Shown: positions 1 to 13,504, numbered from the stretch's first letter. The stretch is DNA of 64,000 nucleotides from Syncephalis plumigaleata (GCA_025201365.1 JAIXMF010000023.1:62001-126000), one strand, 5' to 3'. A program made the numbers and translations. Notes: generated by a model from the sequence alone, not told the origin.

Positions 1-124
1 TAATGGACACTATTTACATATGTGTATATACTATATAGGCGGCAGGTTAGTATATATTATATTATATTATATATATTTATATTGTAATGATTTTGCTTAT
101 TAATGATCACTTTAATGCTAATAG

Positions 125-1638
<1,514 letters not shown>

Positions 1639-2420
1639 CCGTTTTCTCCCTTTCTTTTCTCTTAGTTTATTATATCTATCTATCTACTTATCTACCTATC
1701 TATATGTGGAACCTAATATGAAATATCAGGTTATAGTGTAGGATGCGTAATCAATTGGCTATCAACTATGTTTATGATAACTATTATATTACTATTACTA
1801 CTTCTATTACTATGACACTATTATTGTTGCTATCATTGCTACCATTCGTCGTCCTATCTCTCTCTCTCTCTCGCACTCTTCCTCTCTTCCCTTTCTTCTC
1901 GTCACTTCATTATCTCTTTCTCTGTTATTTCGCGTTTCTCCTCTATTCTTACGCAAGCACTTCAATATACATATATATATATATGCTGCCACTCTTTATA
2001 TCAACCATAATTGGTTATGCTTTACTGGCCATTCATGGATAAAACGAATAGATGCTTGCTACTATTGCTATACTATCACTACTACTATTGCTGTTATATG
2101 ATGCTTGCTGTTGTTTATTTACTAGGTGATAAATGGTGATAGCTGTGATTGATATGACTCTTCTTATAGTATGCTGTCATAATAAAATGAATTCGTTCTG
2201 TTTATATGTAAGAAGTAAACGCGTGTCGTCTTTATTAAAATGTAAATAAATAATGGAGATATCAAAATAAACCACATCCAATTTCTTTTTCCATCTCCTC
2301 CACAACTTGTTTGTTTTTCGTGTTCTTGTTTTGTTCCTCGTCTTCCTCCTCTTTAACTAGCACTTATCATAGCCATTATAGTTGTTGATTTGGTCATTAT
2401 TACTACACGTCTATTGTACA
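1639..2420. other. Intergenic, low complexity
   Basis: This is the 3' flank of the kinase gene and the 5' flank of the kinesin-like gene. It holds pyrimidine-rich and AT-rich microsatellites (CTAT, TCTC and TA runs near 1670-1980) and an AATAAA-like signal near 2180. A 99-codon open frame at 1743-2042 is Leu/Ser/Tyr-rich repeat translation and I do not count it as a gene. Confidence 0.5.
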
Positions 2421-5400
2421 ATGGAGTTGGCATTTGCCAAAAGCTTTGTTTATCTACATCACAAGTCTGATGCACCACTTGACGTTATTCGTCCTAGTGA
2501 CGATAAACAATCACTGACCGTGTTAGTTGACACGTCAGATAATCGTGACACGTAAATACGCGTATTCAACATGCATATATGCATGGTTATAATTACGCTC
2601 TCTCTTTCTCTCTATATAGATCATTTAACGTTGACTATTGTGTTGATATTCACGAAGAACAAGATCATTCGCGTGTTACTTCCCATTTTAAACATGCCAC
2701 CAGTCAAGTGCTACAAGGTATTCATGCCAGTGTATTTAGTATGAGTGCAGGGTAAGTCATTATAACATGATACATGCTTATTAGATACGTGATTTATGGT
2801 AAACAATACTAATACTCTATCTATAGTCGATGCACTTATGACAGGCAAGTCTAATGTAACCATGAATATCGATCATTGTAATGACACGTATCATTACCTA
2901 TAGGAATCGAGTAGCTACTGAAATATTGGACCAACTGGAACGATCATGGAGTAAACAACGTGATCAATATAAAGTATCCTATGTGTAAGCATTAGTGAGA
3001 TTGAGAATGAAAATATGACTTGCATTAGTAACCATTTCTTTATATGATTATCAGGTTTATTGGTATAACAGATGCACGCTGTCTAGACATATCCAATGGA
3101 GCTACTATTGATGGTATTATAATAGTAATAGTATGGCAACGATAATAGTCATAACTAATCAATACTAGGAGAAACATTACAAAAACAAGGGCTTGATCGT
3201 TTCTACGAGAAGGTGAACGATTGCAGTTCAATAAAGGAACTAGTCATACGTGGTAAGTAATCAATATAATAATGACATACTTGATGTTCATATGTATATG
3301 TAGGATGTTCACGACCATCATTAATGAGCATTCGTGTTGAAAAGTCTGGAGCACATCCAACTTGTGCCTTCCTTTCTTTGGTAAGTGATGACAATATGTA
3401 ATGATGATATATAAGTATAAAATATACTAATCAATGATATAGGTTGATTTTGGACCAGCTGATTTCACGCCAAATCCACTTGTAGAACTACAAAGTCCAA
3501 CCTCGGTCAATGTACTATCAAAGTCATTTGAAGTATTTAGTAAGTTGCCATTAGATGATGATGATAACAATAGTAAATGAATTACCTGTTAATATTTACT
3601 GATGATGTCACTTAGTGCAAGTGGTGCGTTATAGTGCGCAATCTACATTCAACGGTTACTTGCCTACGGATAACTCGATGTTGACACGATTGACAGCAGG
3701 TAAGCAGGTGGTAACTGGAATAGAATGACGTCAATACTAAGAGGAATGTAGGTGCTATTGGACAGAATTGTGCCACTACATTCATATTACACGTTGAGGT
3801 ATGTGTGTTTGTATATAGACTATTACTAGCATAATGATACAAGCGAATGCTCATCATCTATTAGGCAAACAAGAAGGATGAATTGTCCGAGATTGTGCAA
3901 GCACTAAAGTTTGCAGAGACTGCACGTAAAATCCGTTGTCATTTGGTTAGTTAGTTAGTTAAGGCTGCATCATGATGATCGATTAAATAATGCAATCTAT
4001 ACACTTGTATAGGCACCAGTCAAGGTGGATTTGAGACTACCGTATTATGAGAACAAATATCGACATCAATGTGATATTATTGAAGAGAAAGAGGTAGGTC
4101 ATAAGGATCAATGGATAGATGCAGTATTTGTAGATAGTAATGATTATTATTGTTATTACAATCAAGGCACATGTCAGAGGATTGGAGAATGAATGGGAGA
4201 CCCGTTTGAATGAGGCGAATAACAAGCTACAAGAGGAACAAGCCGAGAAGGAGCGTGTTCTAAATCGTTGTCAACAACTTGAGAATGAGTTGAGTGCCAC
4301 GGCAAATGATCTACGTCAACAGTACGAGGAGACAAATGCCAAGGTAATTATTACAAATATACATGTATACAGATATATACTCATTATTGTTTATTACATA
4401 GATGCATCATGAAATGGAACTATTAAAGAAGCAGGAGACCCTACAATTAACACGCACAGAGAAGAATTCAGTAGAAGCACAAGTGTTATACACAAGGCCA
4501 ATGTTCAAATAGGTACGTGTGTATATCGAATCATGTTAATTAACCTACCATCATTACTAATGATTGCAATAGCAATGATGGAAGATGAAAAGGAAATGGC
4601 CGCTGAATCACAACAAGTACTAATGAAGATGTTGAATCATGCCAAGGTAACATGCTTATTGATATACACCAGTGTGATATTCCATTATTAATATTGGATT
4701 TATACAGGCGGAGACTCAGCGCATCTTAGCACTCAATGAACAACTACAGCTGGCCATTCATAATCAAGAGCAAACGGCGAAAGAGACGACGAAATCATTG
4801 CAACGAAAGCTAGAGATATCCGAGGCTAACTTCAAGATAGTAATGGATAAATACACATCCACTAAGGCGAAAATGAAAGTGGAAAACAATGAAGAAGTAA
4901 TAAAATTAAGAAAGATCCTGTATACACTTGAGGAGAAGTATGTTGGATTGAAGAAAACACACAAGGCACTCGAGACAGCGCATACCGAATTGAAGGAAGG
5001 TCACAGTGTGCTCGAGAAGAAACGCACCGAGTTGAAGCAAGACTACAAGACACTTGGAGAGAAGTATGTTGAGTTGAAGCAAACGCACAAGACACTCGAG
5101 ACGACGCATGCCGAGTTAAAGCAAGATCACAACGTACTTAAGAATAAGCACGCCGAACTGAAGCAAACTCATAAGGCACTCGAGGATAAGTATACCGAGT
5201 TGGATCAAGATCACAAGACACTTGAGACGACGCATGCCGAGTTAAAGCAAGATCACAACGTACTTAAGAATAAGCACGCCGAACTGAAGCAAACTCATAA
5301 GGCAGCCGAGACAACGCATAAACAATTGGAGAAGGACCTTGAGACGACGCGCACTCAATTGAATACAGCGTTAACAATGGCGGAACAAACCCAGAAACAA

Positions 5401-6528
5401 TTGGATACGGAAACACGCACATCGGAAGAGGAGACAGTTACATTACGTAAGAATTTACGTAAACTAGAATCAGAAAATCAGCAATTACAGGTAATATACG
5501 GTTAGCATTGTAATTCTTCCTATTGCTAACCCTCTTGTTTAGTCTCAAGTGGAACAATTGACAAAGCAACTCGAGAATACCAAGCTGAATAGAACTAGTA
5601 AAGCAAAGAGTAAAAAGAATAGTGAAGTGGAAGAAGAGGTAGATGATAATGATGACGAGGAGAAGGAGGAGGGGACGCCAATTAATGAGGTAAGAAGTTG
5701 TATAATGCTATCCATTATTCAGTAAATATTGATATACAATATAGACTGCAACATCCAAGAAGAAGCCTACTAAAACGTCTAAAAAGTCGAAAGCAGCAGT
5801 GACACGTACCGAATCAGTCGCAATGGACGTTGACGACAATGATGACAATGACAATGACAATGCATTGACTAAGGCAACATCAAACATTGCACCATCCGAG
5901 AATAATCATGAACAAAGTAAGTGATTATAAACAACTGTATTTCATTCATTTACCTATTCATTAATATTATTGTAAAAGCTATTGAAACAAGTATCGCACC
6001 ACTAGCATCATCTACCAAAGCAACTGGCACGACAAAAAGGTCGAAACAGAACAGTCAAGCAAGCAGTAAAGTGTCCGATGACACAAGTGCCGCTTTATCT
6101 AATAGCACAATAGTAAATGCTGCCACATCGATACTTGCAGTAAGTAGAGAGCGAGAAAGGGAAAGCAACTATGAATATCACATCTTATTTACCCTTTGTT
6201 ATAGCGTCCACCATTGCATCAAGTAGCATCGTTAAATGTCGATGACAATAAAATAAACAAGGCAGGCACCACTTCAATAGGCGACATTAACAAGAAACGA
6301 CGTAAACTTATGAGTCAGCGCAGTACTACTGACGTCAATGTAAGCAATTATATATATATTAACAAGTACATCATAGTATGTTACGCGCATTAATCTTATT
6401 GTTAATCTATCTATATCTATCTATAATGACATGTATAGCTTGATGCCAAACCAGTTAATATTGGATTACGTGGTGGTCTTCGTATTGGATTCGCACGTAG
6501 TGGTCGTAGTGATTCATCTAATAATTAG
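2421..6528 (+). CDS. Kinesin-like protein with degenerate motor domain and long coiled coil
   Basis: There are roughly 17 exons, starting at the ATG at 2421. The N-terminal ~350 residues follow the kinesin motor order. The position of the P-loop GQTGSGKT reads SMSAGRCTY, so the ATP-binding lysine appears replaced. The Switch II region reads LSLVDFGPADF instead of VDLAGSE. The neck-side motif is well kept (NSMLTRLTAGAIGQN, then ALKFAETARKIR). A coiled coil follows at about 4170-5650, with heptad repeats rich in LKQTHKALE-type units, and then an acidic/basic Ser-rich tail. This suggests a microtubule-binding but possibly non-hydrolysing kinesin relative, functionally reminiscent of Vik1/Cik1; that analogy is inference. 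The exon 2827-2844 ends in a GC donor (AG|GCAAGT). Near 4470-4500 the frame changes by an apparent lost base (reading ...NSVEAQ then ...VIHKANVQI), probably a sequence error. Confidence 0.75.
5098..5303 (+). repeat. Internal coding duplication in the coiled coil (126-nt period)
   Basis: A stretch of about 80 bases starting at 5098 recurs without visible change starting at 5224, 126 bases later (42 codons, six heptads). It lies inside a broader set of diverged 42-nt units spanning about 4930-5340. The near identity points to a recent in-frame duplication that lengthens the coiled coil without breaking heptad register. Confidence 0.8.
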
Positions 6529-6871
6529 GAACAAGATTATACTATTACCTATTTCTCTCTCTCTTTCTATAGTGATATTAATTACGCGTATTATTTCAAT
6601 TAAATTCAGTATATTTCCCTATCTAGCTCGTATCTCTTTTCTTCTATTATATAATTACACTATTCATGATTACTACTTCTTATAACATTGTATGTCAACA
6701 TAACGCTTCATAGAGACGATAAGTAAGATGATGGCGTCAAAACAACAGCAGCCCTTTACGGTGCCTATTCATTGTGAGTATAGCAATAAGATAAAATGGT
6801 TGTGTGTGCGTTGACGCAACCAAAAATGACAATTGTGTTTGTTGTTTGTGTGTATGTCAGTCTGTCGCATA

Positions 6872-7414
6872 TTAACGAAGGCGGCGGGCTTCACGCTCAG
6901 ACTCAAGCAAGCAAAGCACATCGTTTTCACGGATGGGACCCTTGACGTTACGAATGATTTGACGGTGGCTGTCGTCCATAAGTTCAACGCGAACTTGAGT
7001 GACACCACCACGAGAGCCGGTACGGCCGAGAACCTTAAGGACACGAGCAAGCTTCACTGGTTGTTTATCCTAATAGAAATGCATATCCACACAGACAAGT
7101 GGTTAATAGGTTGACATATGAATCACGCATATATATATATATATATGCTTGTATAGTATCCATTCTGTCAGTAAAAGGTAGCATAATAGCATAACAGCAT
7201 AGTAGCAAATGACGCATGTAGTTGTACTCATAGTCTACACTATTATTATGCATTCCTTTTACCTTCTCTTTTCCTTCATTCTCTCATCCATCCATCCATC
7301 CATCCATCCATCTGCTGTCTAGCTAGCTATCTAGCGTAAACTAGCATAGAGATGATAATGTCACGAATGGATATGTTCATAGATGATTAATCTAGCGTAT
7401 TCTATACATACCAT
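6872..7414 (-). CDS. RPS28: Small ribosomal subunit protein eS28
   Basis: Exon 2 (7069 down to 6872) encodes [17 protein letters not shown], then [25 protein letters not shown] and ends [12 protein letters not shown], which is the diagnostic eS28 sequence. Exon 1 contributes only the ATG (7414-7412), immediately followed by donor GTATGT. The single intron is about 342 nt (7411-7070), much longer than most introns here. The protein is about 68 residues, the usual size. It is a component of the 40S head near the mRNA exit. The start was chosen because the acceptor TTAG|GATAAACAACC continues the expected [11 protein letters not shown]. Confidence 0.95.
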
Positions 7415-7850
7415 GTTGATGATGGGCAATGGCTGATGATGGGATCAGACAAGTGCTGTGGAAAGAGGAGGAACCGATGTCGGATGTAGCGAGGCACTCA
7501 CTCAGAAAGCAACAGGCCCACACACACACACACACACCATCAGTCATCAGTCACATCACCCATTCCACCATTCATCATCTTACACACCAAGTAATGGTAT
7601 CGTGTATTAACAATTACTATTGCTTTATATCTTTAATAGTATAATAAAAAGCAATTATATAACATATTGGTTATTATAGAGTAAGAATAACGCGTGGTTT
7701 AATTAATAATGTGTAATAATTAATATGGATTAATAGATATAGGAGGATAATAATAATGTATATACATTGAATGAGCGAGAATAAAGTAAACCAGTGTATA
7801 TACAAACGACTACAACTCATTATCGCTTATCAATGATGGAATGAATACGT
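7415..7850. other. RPS28 upstream region and neighbour's 3' flank
   Basis: The part nearest RPS28 is its leader and promoter. It includes a CA/TG microsatellite at about 7518-7540. The rest (7600-7850) is AT-rich and holds AATAAT/TATA runs and the 3' flank of the cysteine-rich gene. A 71-codon plus-strand frame at 7429-7644 is antisense to the leader and is not accepted. Confidence 0.4.
7461..7474 (-). promoter_or_regulatory. Oligopyrimidine string upstream of RPS28, shared with RPS4
   Basis: On the minus strand the string GTTCCTCCTCTTTC lies 47-60 nt before the RPS28 ATG. The identical 14 bases occur 57-70 nt before the RPS4 ATG at 50,099-50,112. By position and composition it could be a 5' TOP-like transcript start or a shared promoter initiator. 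The transcription start is not visible. Confidence 0.45.
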
Positions 7851-8396
7851 TTAATAGTGTGGTACACACTCTATTGAACCACACGTACCGCAGGTTGGTT
7901 CATGTTTAATGCATTGTTGACCTGGCTTGCAACTATTAGGTTTGCAAATTGGATTATGGAAGCATTGGATGCAAAATTCAGGCTCATTATTATCACTTGG
8001 TTTGCCTTCAATAGGATCAGATAGGCCAGGTGTAATAGGTGTTATGGGCAATGGTTTTGACTTTTGGTCTGGATTATTCGCCGATTCAGGACCTAGATCG
8101 AATAGAGATCAACGAGTGAGTACACAGCAGTTTACAGTCATTATACTACGTACATTTGTAGACTGCACAATCACAGCATGTTTGTGGTGAAACTAATGTT
8201 GGCTCGACGTTTCCTTTGCACACTGGAATGGATTGAATGCAAACGATGCATGGTTCACCTGTCGCTCGCATTTTTCATCGGGACCTCCATCAACATTACA
8301 ACGATATATCCTGGCGGCCTGTATTACCGTGATAGTACTACTAAAAACTAAGGCTAAGACCAGAATAATGACGGATAACTTGGTGTATTGAGACAT
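7851..8396 (-). CDS. Secreted cysteine-rich protein, two Cys modules
   Basis: Starting at 8396 (MSQYTKLSVIILVLALVF) the N terminus is a clear signal peptide ending near IQAARIYRC. A first Cys module reads PCIVCIQSIPVC and later TCCDCAVYKC. After an intron (donor GTACGTAG near 8160, acceptor CTAG near 8094) comes a Pro/Lys linker. A second module follows with CIQCFHNPIC, CKPGQQC and TCGTCGSIEC, ending CVPHY before TAA. The two modules share CxxC-x5-C spacing, so an internal duplication is likely. The frame between the signal-peptide part and the first Cys module is off by one at an A5 run near 8262, most simply one missing base. No family is recognised; possible roles are wall, adhesion or effector. 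A TATA-like element lies upstream near 8830-8880. Confidence 0.6.
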
Positions 8397-9188
8397 GATG
8401 CTACAGTAATAAAGAAGCAAAGAGAGCTAATGGAGAGAAAAACAGCAAAGACTACTATTACTACTATTACTACTATTACTATAAGAAGAAGAAGGAGAAG
8501 AAGAAGAAGAAAGCGTGTGGCGATGAACCTGTTCCAAATTGAACCGCTTGACTTTTAAAGCACTTGGTCGTGTCGTTGTTGTTGTTGTTGATGGTGTGGT
8601 ACTGCTCTGCGTATGAATCGTCATTTTTATCATGCTGTCAAGAAAATCACCAGATGATGAGATCACGATGCAGCGTGCACATCGTTGAATATCGTCGCAA
8701 GCTAGTCTTCGTGTTACGAATAATGTGCGAATGTACGAAGCATGTGCGTATGTATGTGTCTAACATACGTGTCTTCTATGTTCTAGCACTTCATTTCATG
8801 CAATAGATGTGTGACCTACATGTGAGCAATTATAAATAAGGACTAGCTCAGCTAATGATGAGCAATTTACGCTATAAATAAACCCATTGTTTTGTAGGTC
8901 TTGCATTGCCTTGCATTGTGTTGTGTTGCGTATCACACGTGTATCAATGTACCAATGTACCAATGTTCACCTTGATGGTATTTACCGAATATACTGATGC
9001 AATCCATTAGTCAGCCTACGGGTTCTTATGAATCTACCAGGTATAGACTGAGTTCAACCATGATGATATTATTGAGTGTTTACATGTTATGATATCTACC
9101 CTCTATGATGTAACTGGTATATAAATAAAATATATAGTTGTACCGACACTTCAACATATAAATTTTATTTACAATTAATAATCTGTGA
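8397..9188. other. Intergenic, promoter of the cysteine-rich gene and 3' flank of USP
   Basis: This contains a GAA/TAC microsatellite (8450-8515), TATAAATA-like elements (8830-8880), short direct repeats of TTGCATTG and ACCAATGT (8898-8965) and AATAAA near 9122. Two overlapping low-complexity open frames (8427-8666 and 8564-8806) look like repeat translation. I see no convincing gene. Confidence 0.4.
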
Positions 9189-9887
9189 CTACACTTCAGC
9201 TTCCTTGACAATAGTCACTGGACAGTTTACATGATGTAGTAGATATTCGCTCACTGAACCAAGTAGCAATCTAGCAAGTAGAGATGATTGTTATAAATAG
9301 TATATACATGAGTGAGTGAGTGAGTGAGTGAATGATGACGAGAATGACGAGAATGATGTAATTGCACTTACTTGGTGACACCTTGATGGTTACGAGTGCC
9401 AACCACAAGCATATCAAGTACCGGATAGTTATCGTTCACGTACTTTTCAATAACCGTGCCTACATTGCCGTATGCTTCCACGGTGTGCACGGTATAGTCA
9501 ACACGGTTATCGAATCGACGCACAAAATTGTGAATACTAGTGACAACCGCACGATTCTGTTCCTTTAACTCGACATTGCTCGCCTTATCCAAATCATCCC
9601 TAAACATTAGCCATTGTTACTTTGTTAGTATATCTTTCTTATTTACAAATAATAACCTACATGTAAGGCATGCGTGATGGTTTGTTTAGCGCAAGAGCAT
9701 GAAGGAGTACGAGTCGATAGGGAACATTCAGTTTACTACACAAATCGAAGGCATGATTGATGGCCTTACTACTGGTGTGGACCTGATCCACTGCCACTAC
9801 CACTGTGTATTCTCTAATATAATACGAATTAGCAATAGGCCAGCTACTATAACATAGAATGCACTATTACCTGGATATATCTGACAT
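9189..9887 (-). CDS. Universal stress protein (UspA fold)
   Basis: There are four exons on the minus strand, with the ATG at 9887 (MSDISREYTVVVAVDQ). A single UspA domain of about 150 residues is visible: the N-terminal beta strand TVVVAVDQVHTSSKA, RLVLLHALAL, then LDMLVVGTRNHQG and LLGSVSEYLLHHVNCPVTIVK. The GTRNHQG...LLGSVS segment is the G-x2-G-x9-G-S/T ATP-binding loop of ATP-binding Usp proteins, largely kept. Fungal Usp proteins are small cytosolic stress proteins of poorly defined function. There is no signal peptide or membrane segment. Frames join without a break. Confidence 0.88.
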
Positions 9888-10374
9888 GATTATGTAGAAT
9901 AAAATGGATCAACTTGATAGAAGAAAAGAAAAGAATGGGATGTGGAATATGAACACAACTGGTGTCAGTCACATTGATCAATCGAATGAGTTGTATTTAT
10001 TTGGAACCATCATCCTATTGATCGATGCTACTATTATTATATCATTTCAAGATAAGCAATAATAATCGATTATATTTGATGTTGTTTATCATGAATCTAA
10101 TAGACATGACCATGATCATAATAATATTATAGACAAGTGTAAGGAAAAGAAAGAAAGAAAGAAAGCGACATTTAGTTTGGATAAGTTTATTCACGCCTTA
10201 TACATCCCGTACACACATCCGCATCTACGTGTATATGTATAGATATAGATATATGGGTAGATGCGCATTTCATAGATTCCTCAAGTTTAGCAGGTCTTTC
10301 AATGTACTAAAATGCACATGCCTACAAATATTATGGAGCAAGCAATAAGAGAATTGCTATTTACGCGATTGGAA
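9888..10374. other. Intergenic, nothing recognised
   Basis: AT-rich spacer between the USP start and the importin alpha stop. It holds a GAAA run at about 10,148-10,166 and TAGATA repeats near 10,240. No gene or RNA is recognised. Confidence 0.4.
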
Positions 10375-12470
10375 TTATTGCTGTGGTGGTTGCTGGCTAA
10401 AGTCAAAGCCACCTTGTGGTACGTTAACATCAGGCTGGAAGGCGTAAGCGCCGGTGTTCTCATTGACTGTCGGTGCCAATGATGCGTCCTCTTCATCTTC
10501 TTCCGAAAAGTATTTATCGATGATGTGGTAGGCTTTTTTGTAGATGTCAATGTTCTCGTGGATTTGCAACGCGTTGATCTTCTCCATACCACCGGCATCC
10601 TCGATGTAAAGCGCAAACTGATTCACGCCGTTCGTAGTTGGCTTTCTTTGCTCGCCAACCTTGAGAATGTTCTCGAGACCGTCGAGTGCCACTTGGATAA
10701 TCTTGTTGTCCATGCATTGCAATAGATCGCACAATGGCTTGATGCAGCCTTGCGACACTAGATACTCGATCTGCTCTGGCTTGTGTAGACCGCCTGAGGT
10801 AGCGTTTGAGATGGCCCAGCATGCCTCTTTCTTTGTCTTGAAATCGCCATTCTGCAAGATATTGACGAGTGGTGGAATGATGTTGGCATCGATAACCGAT
10901 TGGATTTGCGCGGTGTTGCCGGCGGTGATGTTCGAGATGGTCCAGCACGCCTCCTTACGAATGCCCTCCTTGGAGTTCGACAGAAGACTAAGCAAGGCAG
11001 GCAAGGCGCCGCAGTTGACGATGACTTGCGTTTGGACGTCATCACCGGTAACGATATTACCGACTGAACGAAGAGCTGGCGTTTGTACCGTGCTATGCGG
11101 ATGACTATATTGGTAATAGCAATAACAAAGTTGACACGTTGATTAGCAATGGAAATTATCAAGCATAATCGTCTTAGGCTTACACTAGTAAATCTACGAG
11201 ACGACGACAGACACCAGACTCGATGACTGCTTGAATTTTCTCATTCGCACCATCGGATAAATAAGAGATGGCCCAGCAAGCATCGGTGAGCACTTCATCG
11301 TCGACGGAATAGACAAGGTTGGCCAGTACAGGCAGGGCGGGTGAGATCTAAATCGATGGATCATCATCATCATCAATAACATTAGTCGATTAATAACACA
11401 CACATATATATATATTGTATAATTGTATATAATATACACTATCTAGTCATGCTAGTGTAACTTACCAATGACCACTCTGGTGGTGGGTTCTTACCACGAC
11501 AAAAGTTGGACAATGTCCAGGTAGCATTGCGTAGCATTGATGTTTTGTTCTCCTCGCTCAATAGCTTCAATAAGGGTGGTAGGGCACCTTGTTGCAAGAC
11601 AAAATCACGATATGCTGTACTATCACCGGCAATGTTACCTAATGCCCAAACAGCCTGGTTATCCCAGTGGTTAGTCAACATTGTACATGTACATGTATAC
11701 ATACTAGTAACAATAGTAATAATATATCAACTAACCTGTTCTTTTACATCAGGTACTTGACTGTTCAACAATTCAATGAATGTAGGAATGGCTCCCGATT
11801 CAACCACCGTACGCGTTTGATCCGAATTACCCGAAGCGATATTTGTAAGTGCCCAGGCAGCCTCGAACTATATCAAGATCACAGTGATATTAATAATCAT
11901 GTCTATTTATGTGTACATTTTGCATTATAATGATCATTATTATGCTCGCTTTACCTGAAGCAACGGATTACTTGATTGCAATAAAACGGCAAATCGTGGC
12001 ACAACATTGCATCGAATAACTTCGTCAATTGGTGGATTACGCTCCTTGGAAAGGAATTTACGGAATTTCGTTGTAGCCGTCAATTGAGCCTCTACATCTT
12101 CCGACATAATCTGTGCCATCATTTCCGGCAATTGATCTTGTAGCTATTACGTGCAATGATATGTATAATATGTATAAATATAAATATATATGTAATTATT
12201 AATAATCTACAATGCTCTATTGTAATCCAGTCATTGCATTCATCCTACCTGACCCTGAGCCAAAGCGGCAATGTTGTCTTCTTCCTCGCTCTCTGACTCT
12301 TGGTCTACTGAAAAGTTGAAATTACGCCGCTTTGCGTGAGATTCCTCTCGCTTTTGACGACGAATTTCGACATTCTGCTCTTCACGACGACGACGTAGTT
12401 CGTCTGCCTTGAAGGCACCCTTGTTCTTGAACGCATCTCGACGATGCTCCGGTACTCGATTTTCAGACAT
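10375..12470 (-). CDS. SRP1: Importin subunit alpha (karyopherin alpha)
   Basis: The start [18 protein letters not shown] is followed by an importin-beta-binding domain rich in [15 protein letters not shown] and KRR. An acidic stretch (ESESEEED) and the ARM repeat array follow. Diagnostic ARM motifs include [41 protein letters not shown] and [14 protein letters not shown]. The C terminus carries an acidic [11 protein letters not shown] segment and a glutamine-rich end. About six exons join in frame. It binds classical nuclear localisation signals through conserved Trp/Asn pairs (W...N visible in each repeat) and carries cargo with importin beta through nuclear pores. The gene symbol follows the yeast orthologue. 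Confidence 0.95.
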
Positions 12471-13504
12471 GATAGCTTTGTAAACCACGGATCAACTATT
12501 CAATAGCAAGTAGATTAGTCGTACGCACGAGATTAATAGCAAAAGCAGCACTATAACAAAGAAGTAAGCGTGGAATGTTTACGCTATAATGTATAGTAGC
12601 AAAGCAATTAACGAAAAAAGAAAGAAAAGTGCAGGTAAAATAAAATGACAATGACAATGGCACTAGTAACAAGCTAATAGTGATAACGATTACTCGTGAA
12701 TATATGCACCTCATATGCGCCCACGTATACAAACAAATACACACACAAACATAAATGCACTGCGCATCTACGTCTAAATCTCGGCAATACTCGTGCTTTT
12801 TTGCATGACGTAAACTCGGCCAACCTCCTTACCAAATAATAGAACCGGTGCAGGATCGCACACTAAAAACCGTACGATACAATCTGACGACTAGGGCACA
12901 AGATAACCGACTAGGCAGGGCTAATGTGGAAATAAACAGAATAACCTAGTCAAGCGTAGAAGGGAAAACTGGAAAGCGAACGGAAAGAGAAAGGCAAGGG
13001 CAAACGGGGAAGGTATGTGAGTGAGTGAGTGAGTGAGTGAGTGAGTAAGTGTGCGTGTATGCATGTATGCTCGAATAGTATGCTTTTTTCTTCAATCCAG
13101 CCTATTAGCACGATGACACGAGCATTAAGCGTCGAGCATTTAGCAACCTTATCGTCCATTATATCTCTTATAATAAGAGAGTTATGCTTGTTATGTATGC
13201 TAATATAATAACTTGAAAACTGCTATTCCCCATCATCAATGAATGCTGGCGTCATCCTATAAACGAGGCTATTGGATGAGATGCGATGATAGTGGAAAAA
13301 AAGGGAAAAACTGGCATATTCCCTTATTTCTTAGATCAAATATTTTTAAAATTTTTTTCTTTTTTTTACTGCTGTCGGTTCTTTCTATTTAGTCTACTAT
13401 TTACTTACTATCGCCCAGAGTAACGATTGCTAATAGTAGTTAAAGTTTATCTATACATATACACATATACACTTTCTCGTATTATTGAGCGTTAAGAGTA
13501 CAAT
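12471..13504. other. Divergent promoter region, importin alpha / PES1
   Basis: The spacer of about 1 kb lies between two divergent starts. It contains GTGA repeats (about 13,017-13,047) and, close to PES1, the PAC/RRPE-like elements listed separately. Small open frames here (12,496-12,744 and 12,950-13,159) are repeat translations. No gene is recognised. Confidence 0.4.
13275..13358 (+). promoter_or_regulatory. PAC- and RRPE-like elements before PES1
   Basis: GGATGAGATGCGATGAT at 13,274-13,290 contains two PAC-like cores (GATGAG and GCGATGA). A T-rich tract with AAAATTTTTTT at 13,348-13,358 resembles the RRPE core. In budding yeast this pair, in this order and spacing, marks ribosome-biogenesis genes. 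The next gene, pescadillo, is one. The assignment is by motif resemblance only. Confidence 0.4.

Noticed and set aside
39-45. A possible 7-nt exon before the PAK kinase exon (TATAG|GCGGCAG|GTTAGT)
   Set aside because: It is too little sequence to judge at the window edge, and the following acceptor near 124 has a similar GCGG start, so it may be a chance resemblance.
1743-2042. 99-codon hydrophobic open frame
   Set aside because: It consists of CT and TA microsatellite translation between two real genes, without splice or family support.
6734-6779. Possible short plus-strand exon (ATGATGGCGTC... followed by GTGAGT)
   Set aside because: It has a start and a donor-like site, but no continuation could be found before or within the RPS28 antisense region.
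8427-8666. Ser/Asn/Thr-rich minus-strand frame upstream of the cysteine-rich gene
   Set aside because: It is a trinucleotide-repeat translation. The position suits a promoter or leader.
10299-11162. Additional open frames on both strands over importin alpha
   Set aside because: They are shadows of the ARM-repeat coding sequence; only one frame carries family motifs.
12865-12910. Possible tRNA or transposon-end fragment near ACGATACAATCTG (also near 41,940)
   Set aside because: The 13-base match is short and has no cloverleaf, A box or extended similarity around it.
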